Shown piece by piece: positions 43,462 through 53,172 of a DNA stretch of 64,000 nucleotides. Under the pieces are notes generated by a model. It made no database searches. It was not told the origin of the DNA and saw nothing but the letters and a program-made list of their open reading frames with translations. The position numbers were made by a program, and so were the translations under genes. The DNA comes from an uncultured Verrucomicrobia subdivision 3 bacterium (lineage in GTDB: Bacteria; Verrucomicrobiota; Verrucomicrobiia; Limisphaerales; UBA11358): contig CAISEZ010000120.1 of the NCBI GenBank assembly GCA_903884535.1, positions 22,485 through 86,484 of the forward strand, in the 5' to 3' direction. The first letter of the stretch is position 1. Every line of letters begins with the position of its first letter.

Positions 43462-45297
43462 ATGCCCGGAATCGCTGGAATCATCAGCCGGAAACCCGCT
43501 GCCGACGCGGCGCGCCTCGTGAAAACGATGGTTGCCGCCATGCGGCACGAGAGTTTCTACGTGGCCGGCAGCTTTGCCGCGCCGGAGCTGGGTGTCAGCG
43601 CCGGCTGGGTCGCGCATGAAAATTCCTTCGCCGCCAGACAAGTTTTTCAGAACGAGCAAAAGGACGTCACGCTGATTTTTTCCGGCGAATGTTTTGTGGC
43701 CGCGGAAACCAAAGACCGCTTGAAACAAAGCGGCCATGTTTTTGCGGAAGCCGGTGGCGACTGCCTGGCGCATCTTTACGAGGACGAAGGTGAAAAGTTT
43801 TTTGAAAAACTGAACGGCCTGTTCAGCGGCCTGCTGATTGACCAACGCCAGAAGAAATTTTTTCTCTTCAACGACCGCTACGGCATGGAGCGGATTTATT
43901 GGCACGAAAACGGCGATGCGTTTTATTTTGCCAGCGAAGCCAAGGCGCTGCTGCGGATTTTGCCGGAACTGCGCGAGTTTGATCCGGAAGGCGCCGCGCA
44001 GTTTTTGACGTTCGGTTCCACGCTGGACTGGCGGACGCTGTTTCGCGGCATCCAACTGGTGCCCGGCGGTTCACTTTGGAAATTTGCCGATGGCAAGTGC
44101 GCCCGCGAAAAATATTTTACGCCGGCCGATTGGGAAGCCCAGCCGCGGCTGGCCGCCGAGGCTTACGAAGAAAAATTTTCTGCGACATTCAAAAAAATCC
44201 TGCCGCAGTATTTTGCGTCGGAAGCCAACGTGGGCATCGCGCTGACCGGCGGGCTGGACACGCGGATGATCATGGCGTGCCGACCGCAAGACAGCCGCAA
44301 TCAAACCTGTTACACGTTTGCCGGCACGGAAGGCGACACGATTTTAGATGACAAAATTGCGGCGCGCATTGCGGCGGCTTGCGGGCTGGAGCACCAACTG
44401 CTGCGCCTGCGTCCGGATTTTTTCTCGGACTTCGCCGCGCACGCCGACCGCACCGTTTTTCGCACCGACGGCACGTTCGGAATTTTTGGCGCGCATGAAA
44501 TTTATTTTCACCGTCAGGCGCGAGCGCTTTCGGCCTGGCGGTTGACGGGCAATTATGGCAGCGAAGTGTTTCGCGGCATTTCCACCTACAAGCCGCTGCG
44601 CCTCGAACCGGAATTGTTCGCGCCGGACTGGGCGCGCACCGTCGCCACCACCACCGGCCAGCTCGCGGCGCACAAAACGCATCCGGACACGTTTGCCATT
44701 TTTAAAGAAATTCCGTGGAACCTGTTTGGCAGCGTGGCGGCGGGCCGGTCGCTGGTCAGTTTTCGCACGCCGTATTTGGACAACGAAGTTGCCGCGCTGG
44801 CGTATCAAGCGCCGCTGCACCTGCGCAAATCGTCGCTGCCCGCCTCGCGCCTTGTGAAGGCCAACAGTAAAATCTTGAGCGACATCCCGACCGACCGCGG
44901 CTATGCCGGGGACAATTCCGGCGCGGCGTTTCTGGCGCGCCGGATTTTTGCCGAGGTCACGTTCAAGATTGATTATTATTTCAACGAAGGACTGCCGGCC
45001 AAGGTGTCGGCCTTCGACCCGGCGTTCCGCTTTTTTGCGGCCAAGACCAAGCTGGCCGGCATGCACAAATATCTTCATTACAGCCGCTGGCTGCGCACCG
45101 AACTCGCCGGTTATGTGAATGAAAAAATTCCCGCCGCGCGCCAGAGCCGGTTTTGGCAGGCAGATTCGCTTGCCAACATGGCGGCACAACATATCGCCGG
45201 CCGTAAAAATTTCGCCCCGGAAATCAACGCCGCGCTGACGCTGGAAGCGGTCGAGCGGCTGCTGTTTCGGGAATTGCCGCGCGGACTGGAAAATTAA
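43462..45297 (+). CDS. Asparagine-synthase-like protein without glutaminase cysteine
   Basis: 611 residues from ATG 43462, 17 bases after the tRNA; the longer frame would run through the tRNA. The N-terminus reads MPGIAGII: position 2 is Pro, so the Ntn glutaminase nucleophile is lost, although the fold (IDQRQKKFFLFNDRYGMERIYW) remains. The synthase part has ALTGGLDTRM at about 260-269, a variant of SGGLDS, so ATP pyrophosphatase chemistry may persist. It could use free ammonia, another amine, or an amino group on a sugar or amino acid. It is clearly paralogous to, but divergent from, the intact AsnB 3 kb upstream. Confidence 0.8.
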   Translation: MPGIAGIISRKPAADAARLVKTMVAAMRHESFYVAGSFAAPELGVSAGWVAHENSFAARQVFQNEQKDVTLIFSGECFVAAETKDRLKQSGHVFAEAGGDCLAHLYEDEGEKFFEKLNGLFSGLLIDQRQKKFFLFNDRYGMERIYWHENGDAFYFASEAKALLRILPELREFDPEGAAQFLTFGSTLDWRTLFRGIQLVPGGSLWKFADGKCAREKYFTPADWEAQPRLAAEAYEEKFSATFKKILPQYFASEANVGIALTGGLDTRMIMACRPQDSRNQTCYTFAGTEGDTILDDKIAARIAAACGLEHQLLRLRPDFFSDFAAHADRTVFRTDGTFGIFGAHEIYFHRQARALSAWRLTGNYGSEVFRGISTYKPLRLEPELFAPDWARTVATTTGQLAAHKTHPDTFAIFKEIPWNLFGSVAAGRSLVSFRTPYLDNEVAALAYQAPLHLRKSSLPASRLVKANSKILSDIPTDRGYAGDNSGAAFLARRIFAEVTFKIDYYFNEGLPAKVSAFDPAFRFFAAKTKLAGMHKYLHYSRWLRTELAGYVNEKIPAARQSRFWQADSLANMAAQHIAGRKNFAPEINAALTLEAVERLLFRELPRGLEN

Positions 45298-45299
45298 TC

Positions 45300-46178
45300 A
45301 TGAATACCTTGATTCTCAAACTTGGTGCGACGGGCGACGTGGTTCGCACGACGCCGCTGCTGAAACATCTGCCCGGCGAAATCTCGTGGGTCACCGCCGA
45401 AAAAAATGTGTCGCTGCTCACCGGTCTCACGAAAACGTTGCGCTCGGTTTCATGGGAGCAGCGCGCGCAGTTTTGCGACCGCGAATACGACCTGGTCATC
45501 AATCTGGAAGACACGGCGGACGTCGCACAATTTTTGCCGCAGTTGAAATTTAAAAAACTGTTCGGCGCATTCATTGATGCGAACGGCGCGCTGGTTTATA
45601 CCGACGATGCGCGCGGCTGGTTTGAATTAAGCCTCATCAGCCGGTTCGGCAAGGCGGCGGCGGACAAATTAAAACTGGAAAACAGGCGATCCTATCAGGA
45701 TTTAATTTTCGCCGGGCTGGGCCTGAAGTTTCAGGGCGAAAAATACATGCTGCCCGAACCGGTGCGAACCAGTCTGACCGGCGACGTCGCCATCGCGCCG
45801 AAGGCCGGCCATGTCTGGCCCATGAAAAACTGGGCCTATTACGCCGAACTCAAAACCCAGCTGGAGAAAAAAGGACTGGTCGTCAACGTGCTGCCGGAGC
45901 GGGCGACGCTGCTCGAGCATCTGGGCGACGTGAAAAATCACCGCTGCTTGGTGAGTGGCGACAGCCTGCCGATGCACCTGGCGCTCGCGGTGGGCACGCG
46001 CTGCGTGACGATTTTCAACTGCACCAGCCCGTGGGAAATTTACGATTACGGCCTCATGCGGAAAATCACGTCGCCGCTGCTCGCGGAGTTTTTCTTCAAG
46101 CGCGGCCTGGATGAGCGTGCGACCACGGCGATTTCGCTGGACACCGTTTTCGCCGCCGTGTTGGAACAATTGCGATGA
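45300..46178 (+). CDS. Glycosyltransferase family 9 (heptosyltransferase-like)
   Basis: 292 residues. ILKLGATGDVVRTTPLLKHL is the GT9 start motif; VAIAPKAGHVWPMKNWAYYAEL and RCLVSGDSLPMHLALAVGTRCVTIFNCTSP match the ADP-heptose-binding half. It is somewhat shorter than typical heptosyltransferases (about 320-350). It adds a sugar on the cytoplasmic face; the donor need not be heptose. It overlaps the next gene by ATGA. Confidence 0.82.
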   Translation: MNTLILKLGATGDVVRTTPLLKHLPGEISWVTAEKNVSLLTGLTKTLRSVSWEQRAQFCDREYDLVINLEDTADVAQFLPQLKFKKLFGAFIDANGALVYTDDARGWFELSLISRFGKAAADKLKLENRRSYQDLIFAGLGLKFQGEKYMLPEPVRTSLTGDVAIAPKAGHVWPMKNWAYYAELKTQLEKKGLVVNVLPERATLLEHLGDVKNHRCLVSGDSLPMHLALAVGTRCVTIFNCTSPWEIYDYGLMRKITSPLLAEFFFKRGLDERATTAISLDTVFAAVLEQLR

Positions 46179-47359
46179 GCGGCAACGATTCTCAAATCAG
46201 TGTGCTGACGGCGGGGCGCGACCGGCCATACGCGCTGGGCCTCGCGGCGGCGCTGGCGGCGGCCGGCGTGAATTTTGATTTCGTCGGCAGCAACGAGGTG
46301 GACGGCCCGGCGCTGCACACGTCGCCGCAGATTCACTACCTGAATTTGCGCGGCGACCAGAGCGTGCACGCCGGCCTGCTAAAAAAAATGTTTCGCGTGC
46401 TGGCGTATTATGGCCGGTTGCTCGGCTATGCGCTCACGGCCCGGCCGAAAGTATTTCACATTTTGTGGAATAACAAATTTGAGTTGTTTGACCGCACCGC
46501 GCTGATGCTGTTTTACCGGCTGCTCGGCAAAAAAATTGTGTTCACGGCGCACAACGTGAACGCCGGCGCACGCGATGCCAACGATTCCTGGCTCAATCGG
46601 GCGACGCTGAAATTTCAATACCGCCAATGCGACCACATTTTTCTGCACACGGAAAAAATGAAGGCCGAACTGGTCGCCGGCTACGGCGTGCCCGAAGCCA
46701 AGGCGAGCGTGATTCCGTTTGGCATCAACAGCACGGTGCCCGACACGGCGCTGACCCCGGCCGAAGCGCGGCGGCGATTGGGCGTGGGCGAGCGCGACAA
46801 GACGCTTTTGTTTTTCGGCAATATCGCGCCTTACAAAGGCGTGGAATTTTTGGTCGATGCGTTCATCGCCGTGGCCGGTCGCGCGGAAAATTACCGGCTC
46901 ATCATCGCCGGCCGGCCCAAGGGCAGCGAAGATTACTGGGCCGGGCTGCTGGCCAAAATCAACGCCAGCCCGGTGCCCAACAAAATCATTTTGAAGATCG
47001 AATATGTGCCGGACGCCGAGACGGAAATTTATTTCAAGGCGGCCGACATTTTGATTCTGCCTTACACGCACGTTTTCCAGAGTGGTGTGCTGTTTCTCGG
47101 CTATAATTTTGGTTTGCCGTCCATCGCCGCCGACGTCGGTTCGTTGAAGGAAGAAATTGTCGAAGGCGAAACGGGTTTCGTTTTCAAGCCGTGCGACACG
47201 GCCGACCTGACGCGCGCGATTGAAAGGTATTTCGCGTCCGATTTATATTTGCAATTGCAAAGCCGCCGCCAGGCCATCCGCGAATTTGCCAATGAGCGTT
47301 ATTCGTGGAGCAAGGTGGTGCGGATCACGACGGAAGTTTATTCGCGGCTGCTGCAATGA
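46175..47359 (+). CDS. Glycosyltransferase family 4
   Basis: 394 residues. GT-B fold: ISVLTAGRDRPYALGLAAAL at the N-terminus, FTAHNVNAG, VIPFGINSTV, FFGNIAPYKGVEFLVDAF, and LPYTHVFQSGVLFLGYNFGLPSIA as the nucleotide-sugar site; the usual second Glu of EX7E is replaced within this segment. Overlaps both neighbours by ATGA, so translation is coupled across three transferases. Confidence 0.88.
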   Translation: MSGNDSQISVLTAGRDRPYALGLAAALAAAGVNFDFVGSNEVDGPALHTSPQIHYLNLRGDQSVHAGLLKKMFRVLAYYGRLLGYALTARPKVFHILWNNKFELFDRTALMLFYRLLGKKIVFTAHNVNAGARDANDSWLNRATLKFQYRQCDHIFLHTEKMKAELVAGYGVPEAKASVIPFGINSTVPDTALTPAEARRRLGVGERDKTLLFFGNIAPYKGVEFLVDAFIAVAGRAENYRLIIAGRPKGSEDYWAGLLAKINASPVPNKIILKIEYVPDAETEIYFKAADILILPYTHVFQSGVLFLGYNFGLPSIAADVGSLKEEIVEGETGFVFKPCDTADLTRAIERYFASDLYLQLQSRRQAIREFANERYSWSKVVRITTEVYSRLLQ

Positions 47360-48369
47360 AACCGCTGGTCTCCATTTTGATTCCGGCCTACAACGCCGAG
47401 CCGTGGATCTCCGACACGATCCGGTCGGCGCTGGCGCAATCGTGGCCGCGCACAGAAATCATCATCGTGGACGACGGTTCCCGCGACCGGACGCTGGCAG
47501 TCGCGCAAACATTCGCTTCCGAAAAAGTGAAGGTAGTCACCCAGCCCAACCAGGGCGCGGCCGCGGCCCGGAACCAAGCATTCGCCCTAGCGCAGGGCGA
47601 TTATATCCAGTGGCTCGACGCGGACGATTTGTTGTCGCCGGACAAAATTGCCAGCCAGATGGCGGCGGCGGAAACCGGTGCGGATGCCCGGACGCTATTT
47701 TCTTCGGGCTGGGGATATTTCAGCTACCGGCCGCGCAAGGCGCAGTTCGTTCCGACGCGACTTTGGGAAAATCTGACGCCGCTGGAATGGCTGCTGCGGA
47801 AATGGGAAAACAATTTGCACATGCAAACGGCCACCTGGCTGGTCAGCCGCGCGTTGACGGTGCAGGCCGGGCCGTGGGACGCGCGGTTGCTTGGCGACGA
47901 CGACGGCGAATATTTTTTCCGCGTCATTCAGGCAAGCAGCGCCATCCGGTTTGTGCCGGACGCCAAAGTGTTTTACCGCATCTCTGGCGGCAGCCGGTTG
48001 AGCTACATCGGGCGTTCGGACAAAAAAATGGACGCGCAGTTTCTGGGAATGAAAATGCAGATTGGCTATTTGCGCGCAATGCGAGACGATGCGCGGGTGC
48101 GCGCCGCCTGCGTGACGTATTTGCAGACGTGGCTGGTCAATTTCTATCCGAACCGGATGGACATTTACGAAGCGGCGCAGCGGCTGGCGGCCGAATTGGA
48201 CGGGCAAATTCATCCGCCCGAGTTGTCCTGGAAATACCGGTGGATTCAGCAAACGCTCGGCTGGAACGCCGCACGGCAGGCGCAGGTCCGTTACAACGAA
48301 TGGAAAGCGTCCGCCTTGCGGGCGTGGGACCAGGCGATGTCCCGGCTGGAACGCCGCGCCGCCCCCTGA
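47356..48369 (+). CDS. Glycosyltransferase family 2
   Basis: 337 residues from ATG 47356. GT-A marks: VSILIPAYNAEPWISDTIRSAL, IIVDDGSRD, QGAAAARNQAFALAQGDYIQWLDADD (metal-binding DAD), and LGDDDGEYFFRVI. It ends six bases before the ABC permease gene. Acceptor unknown. Confidence 0.9.
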   Translation: MKPLVSILIPAYNAEPWISDTIRSALAQSWPRTEIIIVDDGSRDRTLAVAQTFASEKVKVVTQPNQGAAAARNQAFALAQGDYIQWLDADDLLSPDKIASQMAAAETGADARTLFSSGWGYFSYRPRKAQFVPTRLWENLTPLEWLLRKWENNLHMQTATWLVSRALTVQAGPWDARLLGDDDGEYFFRVIQASSAIRFVPDAKVFYRISGGSRLSYIGRSDKKMDAQFLGMKMQIGYLRAMRDDARVRAACVTYLQTWLVNFYPNRMDIYEAAQRLAAELDGQIHPPELSWKYRWIQQTLGWNAARQAQVRYNEWKASALRAWDQAMSRLERRAAP

Positions 48370-48375
48370 TTTTTT

Positions 48376-49194
48376 ATGTCGCAACGCTTGATCATCGAGG
48401 CCGGACGCACCGAACGCCAATATTGGCGGGACTTGTGGCGTTACCGCGAATTGTTTTACTTTCTCGCCTGGCGCGATTTTCTGATCCGCTACAAACAAAC
48501 GGTCGTCGGCGTGGCGTGGTCGCTGATCCGGCCGGTGCTGACGATGCTGGTGCTGACGATGGTCGTCAAAGTCGGGAAGCTGCCGCCGGGTGGCGTGCCG
48601 GTGCCGCTGTTCGTTTTTTCCGCCATGCTGCCGTGGACATTTTTTTCCACGGCCATGTCCGAAAGCGGCAACAGCCTGGTGAACAATGCGAATCTGGTCT
48701 CGAAAATTTATTTTCCCCGGCTGGTCGTGCCCGCCAGCAGCGTGCTGGTCAGTCTGGTGGATTTTGTGGTCTCCGCGTTGTTCATGGTGGCGCTGATGAT
48801 TTATTACCGGTTCGTGCCGCCGGCGCAGGTGGTGTTTCTGCCGTTCTTCATGCTGCTGGTGTTCGCGGCGGCGCTGGGCATCGGGTTGTGGATTGCGGCG
48901 TTGATGGTGGAGTATCGGGATTTCCGTTTCATCGTGCCTTTCGTGGTGCAGTTCGGCCTTTACGCGTCGCCGGTGTTTTTGATGACGAGCCAGTTTCCCG
49001 AACACTGGCGGCCGTTGTATGCGCTGAATCCGATGGTCGGAATCATTGACGGTTTTCGCTGGTCGCTCCTGGGCGGCGAAAATTTGATTTACGGACCGGC
49101 GCTGGTCTCGGCGCTGGTGGGAGTGAGCGGCGTGCTGGCAACCGGACTGTGGTATTTCCGCCGGACCGAGCGGACGTTTGCGGACAAAATTTAA
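48376..49194 (+). CDS. ABC-2 polysaccharide export permease (Wzm-like)
   Basis: 272 residues with six membrane helices. The N-terminal cytoplasmic segment YRELFYFLAWRDFLIRYKQTVVGVAWSLIRP is diagnostic for Wzm/TagG/KpsM-type polysaccharide exporters. It pairs with the ATPase gene 15 bases downstream. Such exporters move completed lipid-linked glycan across the inner membrane. Confidence 0.92.
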   Translation: MSQRLIIEAGRTERQYWRDLWRYRELFYFLAWRDFLIRYKQTVVGVAWSLIRPVLTMLVLTMVVKVGKLPPGGVPVPLFVFSAMLPWTFFSTAMSESGNSLVNNANLVSKIYFPRLVVPASSVLVSLVDFVVSALFMVALMIYYRFVPPAQVVFLPFFMLLVFAAALGIGLWIAALMVEYRDFRFIVPFVVQFGLYASPVFLMTSQFPEHWRPLYALNPMVGIIDGFRWSLLGGENLIYGPALVSALVGVSGVLATGLWYFRRTERTFADKI

Positions 49195-49209
49195 AACCAA
49201 AATCTGAAC

Positions 49210-50472
49210 ATGGCTGGGAACGACGACATCATCGTAGTGGACAAGCTCTCGAAGAGCTACGCCATCGGCCATCAGGCCGACGGCTGGAGCGGCGGTTTGC
49301 GCCACGAGATTGAGGCGGCCGTGCGCCATCCGCTGAAATGGATTCAACGGCAGCGCGCGGTGAAAGAGGAATTTCACGCGTTGCAGGAAGTTTCCTTCGC
49401 GGTGAAAACCGGCGAAGTCATTGGCATCATTGGCCGGAATGGCGCGGGCAAATCCACGCTGCTGAAAGTATTGAGCCGCATCACGGAGCCAACGTCGGGG
49501 CGCATCGAAATCAACGGCCGCGTGGCGAGCCTGCTGGAAGTCGGCACGGGCTTTCACGGCGACCTGTCCGGCCGCGAAAATATTTTCCTCAACGGCGCGA
49601 TTCTCGGCATGAGCAAGGTGGAGATCCAGCGGAAGTTTGACGAGATCGTGGCGTTCTCCGAGGTGGAAAAATTTCTCGACACACCGGTGAAGCGCTATTC
49701 GAGCGGAATGTATATGCGGCTGGCGTTCGCGGTGGCGGCGCATTTGGAGCCGGAAATTTTGATCGTGGACGAAGTGCTGGCGGTGGGCGATGCGGCGTTC
49801 CAGAAAAAATGCCTGGGCAAGATGCAGGAGGTTTCGCGCAGCCAGGGCCGCACGGTGCTGTTCGTCAGCCACAACATGTCGGCGGTGCTGCAACTGACCT
49901 CGCGCGCCGTGGTGCTGGACCGGGGCCGCGTGCGTTTTTTTGGGCCCACCGAAAAGGCGGTGGAACTTTACGCCGGCAGCAGCGGTGCGGATTCCAGCGT
50001 GTTTTTTCCGGCGAACGAAACGCCCCGTGAAAAACACGGCAGCCAGGCCGCCCGGTTTATTTCCTTTCGCTTCGACCGCGCCACGCCGATTTTTTCGGCG
50101 GGCGAAGACTTCACCTTTTTCGCCAAGGTGCGGGCGCAGGAAGACCTGCCGCAATTGCGTTTCAGCCTGACGGTTTACAGCGCGGACGGCCAGCCCGTGG
50201 GCAGTTGCTTTGGCGCGGAACGCCCGGGCTTAAGCCGCGGCGCGGAAACGGAAGTGGCCATTACCATTCCCCAGCCGCGGCTCGCGCCCGGCCGCTATTA
50301 CTGCGGCGTCGCCGTGGGCAAAGGCACGAACCGCACCGGCCAGGTGGATTTTGACGTCGTGTTCAACACGCTGGCGTTCGAAGTGCGCGCCGACGAGGGC
50401 GCGGCCGGCACCGTCGCCGGCTGGCATCGCAACTGGGGTTCCATCGTCTTTCCCGATTTGATTTATTCATGA
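49210..50472 (+). CDS. ABC polysaccharide exporter ATPase with C-terminal glycan-binding domain (Wzt-like)
   Basis: 420 residues. Walker A GRNGAGKST, signature YSSGMYMRLAFA, Walker B ILIVDEVLAVGD, and FVSHNMSAV (His switch) are intact. From about residue 265 a beta-sandwich Wzt_C-type domain follows (FSAGEDFTFFAKVRAQEDLPQLRFSLTVYSADGQPVGSCF...PAPGRYYCGVAVGKG-like strands). In E. coli O9a-type systems this domain reads the modified chain end before export. Overlaps the methyltransferase gene by ATGA, and such exporters commonly work with a chain-terminating methyltransferase. Confidence 0.92.
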   Translation: MAGNDDIIVVDKLSKSYAIGHQADGWSGGLRHEIEAAVRHPLKWIQRQRAVKEEFHALQEVSFAVKTGEVIGIIGRNGAGKSTLLKVLSRITEPTSGRIEINGRVASLLEVGTGFHGDLSGRENIFLNGAILGMSKVEIQRKFDEIVAFSEVEKFLDTPVKRYSSGMYMRLAFAVAAHLEPEILIVDEVLAVGDAAFQKKCLGKMQEVSRSQGRTVLFVSHNMSAVLQLTSRAVVLDRGRVRFFGPTEKAVELYAGSSGADSSVFFPANETPREKHGSQAARFISFRFDRATPIFSAGEDFTFFAKVRAQEDLPQLRFSLTVYSADGQPVGSCFGAERPGLSRGAETEVAITIPQPRLAPGRYYCGVAVGKGTNRTGQVDFDVVFNTLAFEVRADEGAAGTVAGWHRNWGSIVFPDLIYS

Positions 50473-51215
50473 CACCGATTTCTCCACCCAAAACCGATCC
50501 GCTCGCGCGGCTCGAGCAGGCTTACGCGGAAAAACAGGCGGATTATTTCGAATGCCAGCGGCCGGAGATGTTCAAGTTGTTTCCCACTTCGGCGAAACGC
50601 GTGCTGGATGTCGGCTGCGGCAGCGGCATTTTTGGCCAGTCGCTCAAGAAGTATTTTGGCTGCGAAGTCTGGGGCGTGGAACCTGACCAGAAATCGTTCG
50701 ACAAGGCGGTGGCCCGGCTTGACCACGCGCGGCACGGTTATTTCGACGAAACGCTCGACCTGCCGGCCGGCAGTTTCGACTGCATTTTTTTCAACGACGT
50801 CCTGGAGCACATGCTGGATCCGGCGGTTGCCCTCGGCCTCGCAAAAAAACTATTGAGCCCCACCGGCAAAATCGTCGCGTCCATTCCGAACATCGCGCAC
50901 TTCCCGACCATCTGGCGGCTCGTCATGCGCGGCCAGTGGGAATACGCCGAGCGCGGCATTCTGGACCGGACGCACCTGCGGTTTTTCACGCGCCAGGGCA
51001 TTGGCCAGTTGTTTGAAGCCGCCGGGTTCACGCTCGAACGGCTGGACGGCATCAATGATTTTGTGGACATGCACGACGGCGACCGGCGGCTCTGGAAATA
51101 CTACCGCTTGGTAGGTTGGCTGCCGAATCCGCATGTGCGCGACATGCGCTATCTCCAATATTCGGTCATCGCCAGAGCGAATCCGCCGGGCAGCGCGGCC
51201 ACCGTCAGGCCTTGA
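50469..51215 (+). CDS. SAM-dependent methyltransferase
   Basis: 248 residues. The class I SAM motif is RVLDVGCGSGIFG near residue 40, then VWGVEPDQKSFDKA and DCIFFNDVLEHMLDP, followed by LRFFTRQGIGQLFEAAGF. It is a methyltransferase_23 type often found with Wzt-type exporters. Methylation of the non-reducing end to stop growth and allow recognition by the Wzt domain is an attractive inference, given the ATGA overlap. Confidence 0.85.
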   Translation: MTPISPPKTDPLARLEQAYAEKQADYFECQRPEMFKLFPTSAKRVLDVGCGSGIFGQSLKKYFGCEVWGVEPDQKSFDKAVARLDHARHGYFDETLDLPAGSFDCIFFNDVLEHMLDPAVALGLAKKLLSPTGKIVASIPNIAHFPTIWRLVMRGQWEYAERGILDRTHLRFFTRQGIGQLFEAAGFTLERLDGINDFVDMHDGDRRLWKYYRLVGWLPNPHVRDMRYLQYSVIARANPPGSAATVRP

Positions 51216-51230
51216 GCTTTTGTCCGACCT

Positions 51231-52226
51231 GTGTCAACCGAAGTGATTCCAACCATTGCGCCACGCCCGGCTGCCGCCGCTCGGCTTTGGTCGGTGATGA
51301 TTCCCTGTTACAATGCGCGGCCGGATTATCTGGAGCAAACGCTGCGCAGCGTGCTGGACCAGGATCCCGGCGAGTCGCGGATGCAAATCGCGCTCATTGA
51401 CGATGCCTCGCCCAACGGCGCGCCGGTGGACTTGGTGAAAAAAATCGCCGGCGACCGCGTCACTCTTTTTTGCGAAGAAAAAAATCGTGGGCTGGCCGGC
51501 ATCTGGAACCGCTGCATTGAACTGGCCGAGGGCCGGTGGGTTCACATCCTCCACCAGGATGATTTGGTGAAGCCGGGCTTTTATGAAAAATTAGCCGCCG
51601 GCGCGGAAGCGTCCGCCGCACCGGGCCTGCTGTATTGCCGGCACGCGTTCATTGACGGCGAAGGCCGGCAGGGCTGGCTGTCCGAACTGGATGCGGAACA
51701 TGCCGGTTGTCTGCCGCACGCCCTGCCGCACCTGGCGCGCGCCCAAATGATCCAGACTCCGTCCGTGGTTGTGCGCCGTTCGGCGTATGAAGCCGTCGGC
51801 GGTTTCCGCTCGGATTTGTGCTTCACCTTGGATTGGGAAATGTGGTGTCGCATTGCCCGGCAATTTCCCGTCTGGTATGAACCGGAAGTGCTCGCGAGTT
51901 ATCGGATGCACCCGGCCGGGGCCACCTCGCGGCTCATGGCGGCTGGCCGCGACATTGCGGACAATAAAAAATGCATCGAGCTGATCAGCAGCTACGTGGC
52001 TGATCCGCAAACCCGCGCCGAAGTCCGCCGCGCTGCGCTGCGACGCTACGCCTTGTTGGCCTTGAACAATGCTGAAATTTTTCTGCACGCCGGCCAGCGC
52101 ATGGCCGCCCTGCGCCAAATCCGCGGTGCGTGGGGCTGCGAAGTTTCCTTGAAAATGTTGCGCGCCACGCTGGCGCTCGCGCGGGGGCGGACCGCGAAGA
52201 AAAAATTCCCTGACCGTCATGCCTGA
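51231..52226 (+). CDS. Glycosyltransferase family 2
   Basis: 331 residues from GTG 51231; the next in-frame ATG (51297) falls inside the conserved start SVMIPCYNARPDYLEQTL and is too late. Other marks: LIDDASPNG, NRGLAGIWNRCIELAEGRWVHILHQDDLV (metal-binding QDD) and FTLDWEMWCRIA. It overlaps the next gene by eight bases. Confidence 0.85.
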   Translation: MSTEVIPTIAPRPAAAARLWSVMIPCYNARPDYLEQTLRSVLDQDPGESRMQIALIDDASPNGAPVDLVKKIAGDRVTLFCEEKNRGLAGIWNRCIELAEGRWVHILHQDDLVKPGFYEKLAAGAEASAAPGLLYCRHAFIDGEGRQGWLSELDAEHAGCLPHALPHLARAQMIQTPSVVVRRSAYEAVGGFRSDLCFTLDWEMWCRIARQFPVWYEPEVLASYRMHPAGATSRLMAAGRDIADNKKCIELISSYVADPQTRAEVRRAALRRYALLALNNAEIFLHAGQRMAALRQIRGAWGCEVSLKMLRATLALARGRTAKKKFPDRHA

Positions 52227-53172
52227 ACTTTCCGTCATCATTTGCTCGCGCAATCCGCGGGCGGATTATCTGCGCCGCACGCTGGCCTCGCTCGCCGCGC
52301 AAACGCTGGCGAACGAACGCTGGGAATTGTTGATCGTGGACAACGCCTCGCAGCCGCCGGTGGCGGCGGGCAACGACCTCGCCTGGCATCCGCATGGTCG
52401 GCACGTTCGCGAAGAGAAGCTGGGGCTGACCTTCGCCCGGTTGGCTGGCATCAATGCGTCCGCCGCTCCCTGGCTGGTGTTCGTGGACGACGACAATGTG
52501 CTCGCGCCGGATTATCTGGCGACGGTGCTCGCCGTTGCGGCGCGGCATCCGGAGCTGGCGGTGTTCGGCGCGGGAAAACTGGAGCCGGAATTTGAAATTC
52601 CGCCGCCGCCGGAATTGAATGAACTGCTGTTCCTGCTGGCGCTGCGCACCGTGCCGGAACCGCGCTGGAGCCGCGAACCGCGCGACAGTTCGTGCCTGCC
52701 GTTCGGCGCCGGGCTGTGCGTCCGCCGCGCGACCGCGGGCCAATTTGCGCAACTCGTCGCGCAGCTCAAAACCGGCATGGTGCTGGGCCGGAAAGGCGGG
52801 GAATTATTTTCGCATGAAGACGATTTGTTTTCCTGGGCCGCCGCCGGCGCCGGGCAGGGGTTCGGCATTTTTCCAGAATTGCGCATCACGCATCTGATCG
52901 CCGCCGGGCGGCTGAACCGGGCGTATTTTTTGCGGCTGATTTATTACCACACTTTTTCGCATTGGATTTTGCATTATCTGCTGGCGGGCAAATCGCCCCG
53001 GCTGGCGGGTTTTCTGCGCCGGCTCCGGCTGGTGCCGCACGCTTTGCGGCGGGGCATTTTTTCAGCGCGCTGCCAGTGGGGCTGGGCGAACGGCGAAGCC
53101 CAGGCGGCTCGTTTCATTGCGGAAAACCAACTGGTCCCGCTGGGCCAATTGGCTGCCAAATCTGAAAAGTAA
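52219..53172 (+). CDS. Glycosyltransferase family 2
   Basis: 317 residues. LSVIICSRNPRADYLRRTLASLAAQTL, LLIVDNASQPP, GLTFARLAGINASAAPWLVFVDDDN (DDD metal site) and GELFSHEDDLFSWAA identify the family. The C-terminus carries basic, amphipathic helices that may hold it to the inner membrane. Its stop overlaps the next start (TAATG). Confidence 0.88.
   Translation: MPELSVIICSRNPRADYLRRTLASLAAQTLANERWELLIVDNASQPPVAAGNDLAWHPHGRHVREEKLGLTFARLAGINASAAPWLVFVDDDNVLAPDYLATVLAVAARHPELAVFGAGKLEPEFEIPPPPELNELLFLLALRTVPEPRWSREPRDSSCLPFGAGLCVRRATAGQFAQLVAQLKTGMVLGRKGGELFSHEDDLFSWAAAGAGQGFGIFPELRITHLIAAGRLNRAYFLRLIYYHTFSHWILHYLLAGKSPRLAGFLRRLRLVPHALRRGIFSARCQWGWANGEAQAARFIAENQLVPLGQLAAKSEK

Noticed and set aside
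47220..49049. Long + strand frame of 609 codons in another frame
   Set aside because: It overlaps three genes with clear motifs and encodes Gly/Arg/Ala-rich sequence typical of GC-rich shadow frames.
47695..50154. Very long open frame on the - strand (819 codons)
   Set aside because: It is the shadow of the glycosyltransferase, Wzm and Wzt genes, which have intact motifs; its translation is Arg/His-rich without any domain.
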